In this document: piece after piece, positions 7,962-16,103 of the stretch
Layout: every line of letters begins with the position of its first letter
Position numbering within the stretch: position 1 is the first letter of the stretch
Assembly (NCBI RefSeq): GCF_005671395.1
Contig: NZ_CP040428.1
Coordinates: 3,410,001-3,474,000, forward strand
Source: Jejubacter calystegiae
Lineage (GTDB): Bacteria; Pseudomonadota; Gammaproteobacteria; Enterobacterales; Enterobacteriaceae
DNA length: 64,000 bases
Reading direction: 5' to 3'
Program-made: the position numbers and the translations under genes
The notes under the pieces: model-generated
What the model was told of the DNA's origin: nothing
The model's database searches: none
Seen by the model: the letters and a program-made list of their open reading frames with translations, nothing else

Positions 7962-10900
7962 AGGTCGGCATCCTCTCCCGGGCTAAAGAGAGGAGATGCT
8001 TTGAGTTCGGTTAAATAGCGCCGGAGATCCTGATACAGACTGTCCACCTGTGGCTGCTGCGCCAGATCCGGCGTTTCCCGGCACTGCTTTTCCAGTAGCA
8101 GACAGGCTTCGGCCAGATCGTGGCGCCGGGCAATGCGCAGGCTACCGGCAATGCGGTGCGCCAGATCGGCGATATCGAGCCTGTCGTCCGGTAGCCGCAG
8201 TTCGGCCAGCCGGTTGAGATCCTCATCCAGGGTGGCGATCATCAGTGCGCGCAGGGAGTCTTCCATCTGCTGGTCAATATCGCTCTCTTCGGCTGCGACG
8301 GGCAGGGGAATTGGTGCGGCGCTGGCATTACTCAGGGCAGCGGAAAGGCTGTTTATGGAGCAGGGTTTGAACAGGCAACTGTTCATCCCTTCGGCCAGGC
8401 AGCGTTCCAGAACCTGCCGGGTGGCATTGGCGGTAAAGCCGATAATCCATGCTGGCTCCCGATTTTGCTCCTGTTCCGCTTCGCGCAGAATCTGGGTCAG
8501 TTGATAGCCGTTCAGCCCTGGCATATTGCAATCGGTGATAATGATATCGAAGCGCTGCTGCTGCCACAGGCGCAGCGCCTCGTAGCCGTCCGCCGCCAGT
8601 TGCGCTTTCTGGCCCAGCCAGGCTAACTGCTTAGCCAGCAGAATGCGGTTGGCGGCGTTATCGTCCACTACCAGCACTTTGCGCTCCGGCAGCTCCTGAA
8701 GGCTGTCGGCGTGGGCCGGGGCTTCTTCCTCGCTGTGCCGGACCCGCGGCAGGCGCATCACCGCTTTCACGCAGGTGCCAACCCCTTTCTGGCTGGTCAG
8801 AGTCAGGGTGCCGTCCATCTTTTCGCAGATGGTGCGGCTGATATACAGCCCCAGCCCGGTGCCCGCCCGACGGTTATCCGCCTGGCTGAAGGGCTGGAAT
8901 AGCGCTGTCTGCTGGGCGTCATCAATTCCTATCCCGGTGTCCTGCACCTCGATGATCCAGGTCAGCGTATCGTCGCCCGGCTCGCTGCGCGTAAGTACCG
9001 TCAATGAAACGCCGCCCCGATCGGTAAATTTGATCGCGTTACTGAGCAGATTGGAGATTACCTGCTTGATGCGCAGCGGGTCGGCCAGCACCCGGGGCTG
9101 CGGTTCGCCAGGGAAGTGTTTGCTCAGGGTGATATTTTTATCGATGGCCAGTCCCTGGAATACCCTGAGCAGACTATCGATAAGTGCGACCGGTTCGACC
9201 GGCTGCGGATGGTAATCCAGTTGCCCGCCCTCGATGCGTGAGATATCAAGGATATCGCCAATCAGTCCCACCAGACTTTCGGCAGATTCGTACGCTACCT
9301 CCAGGGCCTGCAGATCCTGTTCGCCGCTGCGCCCCTTTTTTAGCGCCATATCGAGCATGCCGATAATGGCGTTCATCGGGGTGCGGATTTCGTGACTCAT
9401 GGTAGAGAGAAATACCGATTTGGCGCGGCTGGAATCCTCGGCGCGCTCTTTGGCTTCGCGCAGTTCGGCAAACAGCGCCTCACGTTCGGAGATATCCATC
9501 CAGCCGCCAATCACCCCCAGTACGTTGCCTTCGCTGTCGTGCCAGGGTTCGATCCACTGATAGACGGTAATCCCGATGGCCGAGTCGGGGTTATCCCACA
9601 GGTCGTAGCGCCGGTCTTCCAGCACCGGCTGGCCGGTGGCGATCACTTCCATCACCTGGCGATGATAAAACGCCGCCTGTTCCGGCGTGCGCAGACCGGG
9701 CAGTTCGACCATGGTTTTGCCGACCACCTCTTCATAGAGCACGCCCGTTTCCACCAGATAGCGCTGATTGCAAAAAGTGAGCCTGCCGTCGCGATCCCGT
9801 AGCGAAACCGGGAACGGCATACTGCTGACCACTGCCCGCAACTGGAACAGTTGATCGTTAAGCTGACGGCGCAGCGCCGCTTTGCGCTTAATTTGCTGAC
9901 GCAGATAGAGCGCCCAGCCCACCGACAGCAGAATCATCAGCCCGCTAAAAATAGCGCTGGCGATCAGCACATCGCGGTAGCGGCTCCAGAAGCTGTCCAC
10001 CACCACAAAATCGCTGGGCCGCCAGCGGTTGGCGAGGCTTTCGATCTCGGCGGGTGGAATGCTGAGCAGCACTTTATCCAGAATCGACTGTAGCTGCGGG
10101 TCGGAGCGGCCGACGCCAAATGAGAGCCAGGCCGGGTTATCGCCTACCGTCGCTACTATTCTTAGTTTGCCCGGATAGTGGGTTTTTATCTGGTAATCGG
10201 CCATCACCAGAATGCTGACGGCTGCGTCGGTCTTGCCCTGTAGCACGCTGTTCATTAATTCGGTGGCGTTTTCATAAGGCACGATAGTGATTTCCGGATA
10301 GCGGGCGCGTACCTGGTTTTCCACGCCGGTATCCCTGACCATCGCCAGCCGTTTGCCGCGCAGATCCGGCAATGAGTGAATATCGTTGCGGTCCGCCCGG
10401 GTGGTCAGTGCGAAGGCGCTGCGCAGATAGGGGCGGGTAAACAGAATCTGTTGGGCGCGCTGCATACTGGGCGTCATAGAGGCGAACATATCGGCTTCGG
10501 CGGTTCTGACCTTATGCAGCAACTCAGAGGTAGTATCGACGGGACTAAACTGAAAGCGCAGGCCGGTTTTCAGGCTGACCACCGACAGCAGATCCCCTGC
10601 CATCCCGCGTAGTCTGCCATCGTTGTCGATTATGGTGACCGGCGCCGCTTTATCCCCGCTGTACAACACTACGCTGACGGTAGGGTGGGCCGCTATCCAG
10701 CGCTGCTCTTCCGGGGTGAAATTGAGAGGAGGGGCCGATTGGGAGATATTCAGCCTATCCGGCTGCCAGAATCGAGCTATCTCCTGTTGTTGGGTATCCG
10801 GAATACTGGTCAGCGCCTTATTGAATACTGACAGCAACAGAGGGTTATTACGGCTAATGGCAAATCCCGTTTCGCGATCGGGCAATGTGCTAAAGCGTAT

Positions 10901-11563
10901 CAGACGCAGATTATTTAAAAAGTTACGGCTAAGGGTGTAGCTATTGCCCAGATAAACGTCCGCCCGGCCAAAGGCCACGGCGCTGAGCGCATCCCTGTCG
11001 TTATCGTAGAGTCGAAAGTGGGCCCGGGGATAGTAATGACGCAGCAGCGGCAGCGGCAGATAGTCCCGAACCATGGCGATATTCCGGCCCGTCAGATCGT
11101 CTGGCAGGGTGATCGGACGGGTAAAATCGGCGCCCAGTACCGGTTTTTCGCGAGCGTAGCTGTCGGTCAGCGTAAAGTGTTCAGTATTAATAAAATTATC
11201 GACTGAGGGAACCGCGTCAATTTTTCCTTGCGCCAGCGCGGCCCATAGCGCTTCGTGGGTCGGGAAACGCTGAATCTGAACTGTCACTCCCAACTGACGG
11301 GCAATCTGGCTGATGTAATCGATGCTGAGTCCTTCGCATTCGTCACGGATATTGCACATATACTGAGGCGGCAGCTCATTGGGCGGTATGCCGACCGTCA
11401 GTTCGCGCTTATGCTGTAAAAATGCGTGTTCCCGGCCCGTAAGTGCCAGCGGTGGCGCCTTCTGAGCTGAAACCCGGGGCAGCAGGCGTAAATTATGGTC
11501 CTGCGCCAGCGTGCTGAATAGCGGCAACATCACCATAACCAGGCAGAGCAGGGCGCGACGCAT
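7958..11563 (-). CDS. EvgS/BvgS-type hybrid sensor kinase with PAS and HPt domains, 1201 aa
   Basis: A full-length unorthodox sensor kinase. A signal peptide (RRALLCLVMVMLPLFSTLAQ) leads into two periplasmic SBP_bac_3 domains (about 45-270 and 285-515), one membrane helix (about 530-552), a PAS domain (about 570-690), HisKA with His724 in SHEIRTPMN, an HATPase with intact DTGIGI and GTGLGLYIS boxes, a receiver with Asp1011 in ITDCNMPG, and a C-terminal HPt with His1136 in LAHRIAGSL. Every phosphorelay residue is present. The regulator gene 11,568-12,197 lies 4 bases upstream on the same strand, so the two form a bicistronic operon. The signal is unknown; in BvgS and EvgS the flytrap domains sense small anions, mild acidity or similar cues. 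Its 3' end overlaps the atypical regulator of the first system by 4 bases. Confidence 0.92.
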   Translation of the reverse strand: MRRALLCLVMVMLPLFSTLAQDHNLRLLPRVSAQKAPPLALTGREHAFLQHKRELTVGIPPNELPPQYMCNIRDECEGLSIDYISQIARQLGVTVQIQRFPTHEALWAALAQGKIDAVPSVDNFINTEHFTLTDSYAREKPVLGADFTRPITLPDDLTGRNIAMVRDYLPLPLLRHYYPRAHFRLYDNDRDALSAVAFGRADVYLGNSYTLSRNFLNNLRLIRFSTLPDRETGFAISRNNPLLLSVFNKALTSIPDTQQQEIARFWQPDRLNISQSAPPLNFTPEEQRWIAAHPTVSVVLYSGDKAAPVTIIDNDGRLRGMAGDLLSVVSLKTGLRFQFSPVDTTSELLHKVRTAEADMFASMTPSMQRAQQILFTRPYLRSAFALTTRADRNDIHSLPDLRGKRLAMVRDTGVENQVRARYPEITIVPYENATELMNSVLQGKTDAAVSILVMADYQIKTHYPGKLRIVATVGDNPAWLSFGVGRSDPQLQSILDKVLLSIPPAEIESLANRWRPSDFVVVDSFWSRYRDVLIASAIFSGLMILLSVGWALYLRQQIKRKAALRRQLNDQLFQLRAVVSSMPFPVSLRDRDGRLTFCNQRYLVETGVLYEEVVGKTMVELPGLRTPEQAAFYHRQVMEVIATGQPVLEDRRYDLWDNPDSAIGITVYQWIEPWHDSEGNVLGVIGGWMDISEREALFAELREAKERAEDSSRAKSVFLSTMSHEIRTPMNAIIGMLDMALKKGRSGEQDLQALEVAYESAESLVGLIGDILDISRIEGGQLDYHPQPVEPVALIDSLLRVFQGLAIDKNITLSKHFPGEPQPRVLADPLRIKQVISNLLSNAIKFTDRGGVSLTVLTRSEPGDDTLTWIIEVQDTGIGIDDAQQTALFQPFSQADNRRAGTGLGLYISRTICEKMDGTLTLTSQKGVGTCVKAVMRLPRVRHSEEEAPAHADSLQELPERKVLVVDDNAANRILLAKQLAWLGQKAQLAADGYEALRLWQQQRFDIIITDCNMPGLNGYQLTQILREAEQEQNREPAWIIGFTANATRQVLERCLAEGMNSCLFKPCSINSLSAALSNASAAPIPLPVAAEESDIDQQMEDSLRALMIATLDEDLNRLAELRLPDDRLDIADLAHRIAGSLRIARRHDLAEACLLLEKQCRETPDLAQQPQVDSLYQDLRRYLTELKASPLFSPGEDADL

Positions 11564-11567
11564 GGGG

Positions 11568-12197
11568 TTATCCGATCAACTGATTGCGGCGGGCGAAGTC
11601 GATGAGCTCAATAACCGTCTGGGCGTTGAGTTTGGTCTTCAGACGGTGCTTATAAGTGCTGATGGTCTTTTCGCTCAGCAGCAGCCGGTCACCAATCTGC
11701 TTGTTGCCCAGCCCCTCGGCGATAAAGATCAGCACACTCAGCTCGCGATCGGACAGTTGGCTAAGCAACTGGCCGTCATCGGTGGCGATGATCTGGGCGG
11801 AACTCGTGGCGTATGCGGTCTGAGGGAAAAAGCTGTAATCGCGCATCACAATGCGGATGGCATCCAGCAGTTCGCTCAGATCGTCGGATTTGGTAACAAA
11901 ACCGTCGGCCCCGGCCTTCTGACAGCGCTGGGCGAAGTGGGCGCTCTGCTGAGAGGTCAGAATCAGGATCTTCAGCGGCATATCCAGCGCCCGCAGGCGT
12001 TGCAGCACCTGGAAACCGTCGACTTTGGGCAGACCGATATCCAGTAGCACCAGATCCGGCGCCAGATCGCGGGTTTTTTGCAAAGCATCGACGCCGTTAT
12101 CCGTTTCAGCGATCACCTCCATACCGCTACGCTCCAGTAGCATTTTTACCGCAAAACGGATAACGGGATGGTCATCAACAATGATCACTTTCTTCAT
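11568..12197 (-). CDS. EvgA/BvgA-type response regulator, 209 aa
   Basis: A canonical NarL/FixJ-family regulator: receiver residues D8-D9, phospho-acceptor Asp53 (LLDIGLP), Thr81 and Lys103 are all present, and a LuxR-type helix-turn-helix covers about 148-209 (LSDRELSVLIFIAEG ... EKTISTYKHRLKTKL). It is first in an operon with the 1201-residue hybrid kinase and is surely its output. Its upstream region carries a clear inverted-repeat operator at 12,253-12,272, which suggests autoregulation. It is transcribed away from the lectin gene, with a 451 bp shared intergenic region, so the lectin is a plausible target. Confidence 0.92.
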   Translation of the reverse strand: MKKVIIVDDHPVIRFAVKMLLERSGMEVIAETDNGVDALQKTRDLAPDLVLLDIGLPKVDGFQVLQRLRALDMPLKILILTSQQSAHFAQRCQKAGADGFVTKSDDLSELLDAIRIVMRDYSFFPQTAYATSSAQIIATDDGQLLSQLSDRELSVLIFIAEGLGNKQIGDRLLLSEKTISTYKHRLKTKLNAQTVIELIDFARRNQLIG

Positions 12198-12251
12198 GTA
12201 ACCGTGGTGTCCTTAAAACGCATTAACGTACAGGGCGGCTACCATAGCGGC

Positions 12252-12272
12252 TTCTGTACAGAATGATCTGTA
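12252..12272. promoter_or_regulatory. Candidate response-regulator operator (TCTGTA/TACAGA repeats)
   Basis: Three half-sites are packed here: TCTGTA (12,253-12,258), TACAGA (12,257-12,262) and TCTGTA (12,267-12,272). The last two form a perfect inverted repeat with a 4-base spacer, and the first two form the palindrome TTCTGTACAGAA (12,252-12,263). It lies 55 bp before the regulator start. EvgA boxes are remembered as TTC-TACA / TGTA-GAA inverted repeats, which this resembles. Confidence 0.5.
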
Positions 12273-12536
12273 GGTAATTACTTATTGTGCAATAACGGAC
12301 ACGTTTACTGTAGTTGTGCTATGGATTTTTTACGAGAATTTTCTGTGTTTTATGGGCTATTGGTAACAGGATTTTTCGCGCCAAAATAATATTCTGATAT
12401 AAGTAAAATCTTATTTGCGGTTATGAAGATGATTTCTATCCATTATGGTCTATGATTTTGTGGTCTGGTTTATTCACAGAGAGATTATCGGGTGGTTATT
12501 TCCATTTTTCATGGAGGAATAAATCAGCAACCTGAG

Positions 12537-12613
12537 TAACCAAATGGTTAATGTGGCGTAATTTTTATTTATTCACAGCCAGAAACTTTCTGGCGATTAA
12601 AAAATACTCGCCA
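12537..12613. promoter_or_regulatory. Palindrome-rich region before the lectin gene
   Basis: Three symmetric elements lie within 77 bp: TAACCA-AA-TGGTTA (12,537-12,550), CCAGAAA-C-TTTCTGG (12,579-12,593) and TGGCGA ... TCGCCA (12,591-12,596 and 12,608-12,613). The last two overlap, so as RNA they would be alternative hairpins 36 bases before the lectin ATG. The rest of 12,198-12,648 is AT-rich and has no convincing gene. Confidence 0.4.
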
Positions 12614-12648
12614 TCCAGAATTAAAACTGACAATACGGGAGCTATATT

Positions 12649-13443
12649 ATGGCTATTTCACCTGCATGGGCCGGAGATATTGACGCGAAAAAACCTGAAG
12701 GTAGCAATACCGGGCTGGTTATTAAAAAAGGACAGAAAATAACCATTGGCGCCAGCGGATGGGTTAAACGCGGTAAAGAGGATTATACCCTGGCGGGGCC
12801 CCAGGGTGTGGCGGGAAAAAACGATGGTGTTGCCGTGCTTAAAGGCAGAATTGGCGGCGTGGAGTTTATTGTCGGTAATTATCTTATCGATTTTGAGGCG
12901 CCTGCCGATGGTGAATTATTACTGTATATCGCCGATGGCCCGACGAAATATGCGGATAATAGCGGCAGCTTTAAGGCAGAAGTGTTTCTGCCTGCCGGCA
13001 ATGACGGTAGCGGCTTTGAAGATCTGACCAACTTTATCGGCAATGACTGGAATAACTGGAAAACTGGCGATGCCACCACCCGCGCCACGCTGGAAAACAG
13101 CCAGTGCCCGAGTCGGGTTCTGCAACTGATGACCTACCCGGGCGAAAAAAATGCCGGAACGGTGGTTCACAAGACGCTGACCGGGTTACAGGCCGGGAAA
13201 GAGTATCATTTCTCCATTGTGACCAAACGGATTATCGGACTTTATAAAGAGCCGCGCCTGTCGCTGGAAGCAGACGGTGCGACAATCGTTCCGGTGACCA
13301 ATCTGAAAGAGAAAGATGTGTGGGTCACGCTGACCGGGAAATTTATCGCAAAAAGCGACAAGGCCGAATTGAAAGTGATCAGCCATGAAAGCGACAGTAA
13401 TGGCAACGACTATCAAATCAGCCAGTTGAAAATTACTGGTTAA
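12649..13443 (+). CDS. LecA-like (PA-IL fold) two-domain lectin, 264 aa
   Basis: Residues 5-115 align by eye with the galactose-binding lectin LecA (PA-IL) of Pseudomonas: AWAGDI at the start, GQKITIGASGWV, GPQG, GNYLIDFEAP and DGPTKYADNSGSF. LecA binds calcium and galactose through Tyr36, Asp100, Thr104, Asn107 and Asn108; here D96, T99 or K100, D103 and N104 fall at those places with the same D-to-N spacing of 8, so calcium binding looks possible though N107 has become D. Residues 119-264 are a second beta-sandwich domain (FEDLTNFIGNDWNNW ... NDYQISQLKI) whose layout resembles the module in the adhesin C-terminus. There is no signal peptide, as in LecA. GGGAG stands 7 bases before the ATG. 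Two-domain LecA-type lectins are, to my memory, known in Enterobacter. A terminator follows. Confidence 0.85.
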   Translation: MAISPAWAGDIDAKKPEGSNTGLVIKKGQKITIGASGWVKRGKEDYTLAGPQGVAGKNDGVAVLKGRIGGVEFIVGNYLIDFEAPADGELLLYIADGPTKYADNSGSFKAEVFLPAGNDGSGFEDLTNFIGNDWNNWKTGDATTRATLENSQCPSRVLQLMTYPGEKNAGTVVHKTLTGLQAGKEYHFSIVTKRIIGLYKEPRLSLEADGATIVPVTNLKEKDVWVTLTGKFIAKSDKAELKVISHESDSNGNDYQISQLKITG

Positions 13444-13450
13444 TATTTAA

Positions 13451-13487
13451 CAACCACCGGAATCACTTGCCGGTGGTTGCTTTCTTT
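13451..13487 (+). terminator. Intrinsic terminator of the lectin gene
   Basis: A 10-bp stem CAACCACCGG / CCGGTGGTTG (13,451-13,460 and 13,470-13,479) is followed by a T-rich tail. It ends a monocistronic lectin transcript. Confidence 0.75.
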
Positions 13488-13577
13488 CTCGTTCTCTGGC
13501 TATTCAGAACATTCAGATAAAATCCCCGCATTATTATTCCTGTTAATTGTCAGAGCGGCAGACGTTCGTCGGTGAGG

Positions 13578-14540
13578 CTATTTCCCCTGTATTCGGAACT
13601 CGCGCCGGTATTTAGCTGGCGTGGTGCTTAATTGCTGATGAAAATGGCGGCGCAGAGAGACATCCGAACTGAACCCCGAAGCCCGGGCAACTTGCTCAAT
13701 TCCATGGTCGGTGGTTTCCAGAAAACGCTGGGCCAGCGCCAGACGCTGGTTTAACAGCCAACGGGTGAAGGTGGTGCCGGTCGTCTGTTGAAAGCGACGG
13801 GTAAAGGTTCGGCGGCTCATACAGGCTTTGTCGAGCAGCATTTCCAGGGTGAGCGGATGATGCAGATTGCCGGAAGCCCAGTTGAGCGCTTCTGTGAATC
13901 GATCCCCGCTGCGGCTGTTATAGACCGGCTGTTCAATAAACTGCGCCTGTCCTCCCTGGCGGTGCGGCGGCACCACTAATTGCCTGGCGACACTATTCGC
14001 CACTTGCGCGCCGCACTGCTGACGGACAAGGTGCAGACAGCAATCAATGCTGGCCGCGGTCCCCGCGGAGGTGACGATATCGCCATCATCTACGTACAGA
14101 ACGTCGTTATCCAGAATAACCGACGGATAACGTCGGGCAAAAGCCGGTATCCAGCGCCAGTGCGTGGTGGCCGGTCGGCCATCAAGCAATCCACAGGCCG
14201 CCAGCACAAAGGCCCCCATACATAGCCCTACGATGCGCGCGCCCCGTAAATGGGCCCGCTGTAGCGCCTGAATCAGCGCTTCCTGCGGTGGCACTTCGGG
14301 GTTGGGCCAACTGGGGACGATAACCAAATCACGATCGTCCAGCGCCGACAAACTGTGCTCAGCCATGATGGAAAAACCCGCGTTGGTGCGCAGCATGCCC
14401 GGCTCCGTTGCACAGACCTTAATGTGATACAGCGGTTGATTCCGACTATCGAGCGCTTTTTCGAATACGGCGCAGGGCACGGAAAGATGGAAGGGAATGA
14501 TGTCATTAAAAACGACGATGCCCACCCTGATAACTGACAT
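13578..14540 (-). CDS. GlxA-family AraC-type transcriptional regulator, 320 aa
   Basis: The N-terminal half (1-190) is a DJ-1/PfpI-like domain (VGIVVFNDIIPFHLSVP ... IVGLCMGAFVLAACGLLDGRPATTHW), and the C-terminal 100 residues hold two AraC helix-turn-helices (LEMLLDKACMSRRTFTRRF and IEQVARASGFSSDVSLRRHF). This is the GlxA architecture; in this family the first domain senses a ligand and is not an enzyme. The start has GGAG seven bases upstream. It is divergent from the exported isochorismatase-family gene (154 bp apart), which is its most likely target, as is common for this regulator type. Confidence 0.9.
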   Translation of the reverse strand: MSVIRVGIVVFNDIIPFHLSVPCAVFEKALDSRNQPLYHIKVCATEPGMLRTNAGFSIMAEHSLSALDDRDLVIVPSWPNPEVPPQEALIQALQRAHLRGARIVGLCMGAFVLAACGLLDGRPATTHWRWIPAFARRYPSVILDNDVLYVDDGDIVTSAGTAASIDCCLHLVRQQCGAQVANSVARQLVVPPHRQGGQAQFIEQPVYNSRSGDRFTEALNWASGNLHHPLTLEMLLDKACMSRRTFTRRFQQTTGTTFTRWLLNQRLALAQRFLETTDHGIEQVARASGFSSDVSLRRHFHQQLSTTPAKYRREFRIQGK

Positions 14541-14694
14541 TTTGTTACTCCATAAATCCCCGGCCCTATTTTGGCCTAAAAGTACCGTTTTTCGTCATAT
14601 CGCATTCTGTTTCGCCTAACGGGATGGGGGCACTATTTATCCCGCACACCGGCAGATTAACCTGCCGCCACCGACATGACGAAGGAAAATCAAA

Positions 14695-15390
14695 ATGAGA
14701 AAAACTATCGCCTGTAGCGCGCTGGCGCTCTCTATGGCTACCTTGGCTATCAGCCTGGATGCCGTGGCTAAAACCGCCGAACTGGCCCCGACTATCAGAA
14801 CAATGAGTCAGATCCCACAAACCCGGGAGCTGGAAGGAAATTCAACGGCATTAGTCGTTATCGATTTCCAGAATGAATATTTTAGCGGCAGGATGCCGAT
14901 ACCGGATGGTATTAAGGCGCTGAATAAGGCCAGGCAATTGGTCGATTTCGCTCATCGCCATCAGATGCCGGTATTTTACGTGCGTCATGTCGGTCCGGGC
15001 GATGGCCCGCTGTTCGCCCAGGGGAGCCCGTTTGCCGAATTTCATAAAGATCTGCGGCCAGGCAAGGGAGACAGCGTTATTACCAAAGCGACGCCGAGCT
15101 CTTTTGTGGGGACCGATCTTCACCAGCAGCTTCAGCACAAAGGTATTAAAACGCTGCTGGTGGCCGGGCTGATGACCCATATGTGCGTCTCTTCGACGGC
15201 GCGCGATGCCGTTCCGCTGGGCTATAGCGTGATTATTCCGGAAGATGCCACCGCAACCCGCGATCTGGCGACCTGGGATAATCGGGTCATTGACCATCGC
15301 GTATTGCAGCGTTCGGCTCTTGCGGGGGTCGCCGACGTCTTTGCCGAAATAAAAACCACGCAGGCGGTTCTGGCGATGCCGGTGAAATAA
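14695..15390 (+). CDS. Exported isochorismatase-family (cysteine) hydrolase, 231 aa
   Basis: The core (about 50-215) is an isochorismatase-like hydrolase with the full triad: Asp57 (VVIDFQNEYF), Lys131 (ITKATPSSF) and Cys164 (THMCVSSTARDA). Such enzymes hydrolyse amides or isochorismate-like compounds; the substrate cannot be read. Unusually, an N-terminal signal peptide is present (RKTIACSALALSMATLAISLDAVA), so the enzyme should act in the periplasm, whereas most relatives such as PncA are cytoplasmic. GAAGGA precedes the ATG. Its divergent neighbour is a GlxA-type regulator, suggesting substrate-induced expression. Confidence 0.85.
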   Translation: MRKTIACSALALSMATLAISLDAVAKTAELAPTIRTMSQIPQTRELEGNSTALVVIDFQNEYFSGRMPIPDGIKALNKARQLVDFAHRHQMPVFYVRHVGPGDGPLFAQGSPFAEFHKDLRPGKGDSVITKATPSSFVGTDLHQQLQHKGIKTLLVAGLMTHMCVSSTARDAVPLGYSVIIPEDATATRDLATWDNRVIDHRVLQRSALAGVADVFAEIKTTQAVLAMPVK

Positions 15391-15547
15391 ATGATTTATT
15401 GATGATCAAGGTTTCAGGGGAAAAGCTGGTTTTCTGAATCAGGCTTTGCATCAGGAAAAGTTGGGTGTTCCATTGTAGGATTTTACTGGCTGTGGGGTAT
15501 GAGAAGCGCGTTATTTGGCTAAAGTGGATAACCCTTTCCCGCCTCAA

Positions 15548-15689
15548 TATAACCACCTAATGAGTATGGTTAAACGCAGCCGTTGTCGATACGCTCGAAG
15601 GATAACAGGGCGGTGACAAAACGGCCCGAACGACGCGACACATGCACGTGGGTTTGCGGCGCCATTGCTACCTGGTGCCGCTTTTTTTT
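15548..15689 (+). ncRNA. Possible small RNA between the isochorismatase and oprD-type genes
   Basis: A promoter-like pair TGGATA (15,525-15,530), 17-base spacer, TATAAC (15,548-15,553) is followed about 105 bases later by a strong intrinsic terminator (15,656-15,689). A transcript of about 130 bases from near 15,560 would hold no convincing frame. No known RNA family was recognised. Read-through of the upstream gene into this terminator is the simpler alternative. Confidence 0.3.
15656..15689 (+). terminator. Strong intrinsic terminator
   Basis: A 9-bp stem GCGGCGCCA / TGGTGCCGC with one G-U pair and an 8-base loop runs into eight T residues. It is 266 bp downstream of the isochorismatase-family stop. 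Confidence 0.85.
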
Positions 15690-16103
15690 GCCTGGATTTC
15701 TGCGCACTAATAACATCCCCTACAAAACCTTCCTTACTTTGTTTTTACTTACTCCTCAGTTATGGATTTATATTCCATTATTAGTTTTTAAGGTGGAATT
15801 ACATTCTGCAATTATCGAATTTAATATCATTACCGACTATTTCAGTTAGCGTCGGTTGGTCGCAGCACGCGCTCTGCCTGACCAGAACAGGCAGCGGGGC
15901 GGTTGAGCAGGCGGAAAAATAGTTACCAGGTTCGCCGAATTATTAAGCAAAATCCTAAATGAGTGGTTGCACCTGAAATGTCTATATGTCACAAATTGTT
16001 AAGGCGCTGATATTTGCATTCAGGCTACTATCGCCCTTCAGGCTCTGACCTGGATAAGAACCGGTCCGCGGTTCGAAATAATAATAGAGTGGGATTTTGT
16101 ACA
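15690..16103. other. Intergenic region upstream of the porin gene
   Basis: This AT-rich stretch has only short frames without ribosome sites. The half-site TGTCACA near 15,987 is not a complete CRP site. It presumably holds the porin promoter; no clear -35/-10 pair stands out. Confidence 0.4.

Noticed and set aside
15583-15849. 88-residue open frame between the isochorismatase and porin genes
   Set aside because: It runs through a strong terminator, has no good ribosome site, and its product looks random.
15970-15995. CRP site before the porin gene
   Set aside because: Only the half TGTCACA is present and the spacing to a left half is one base short.
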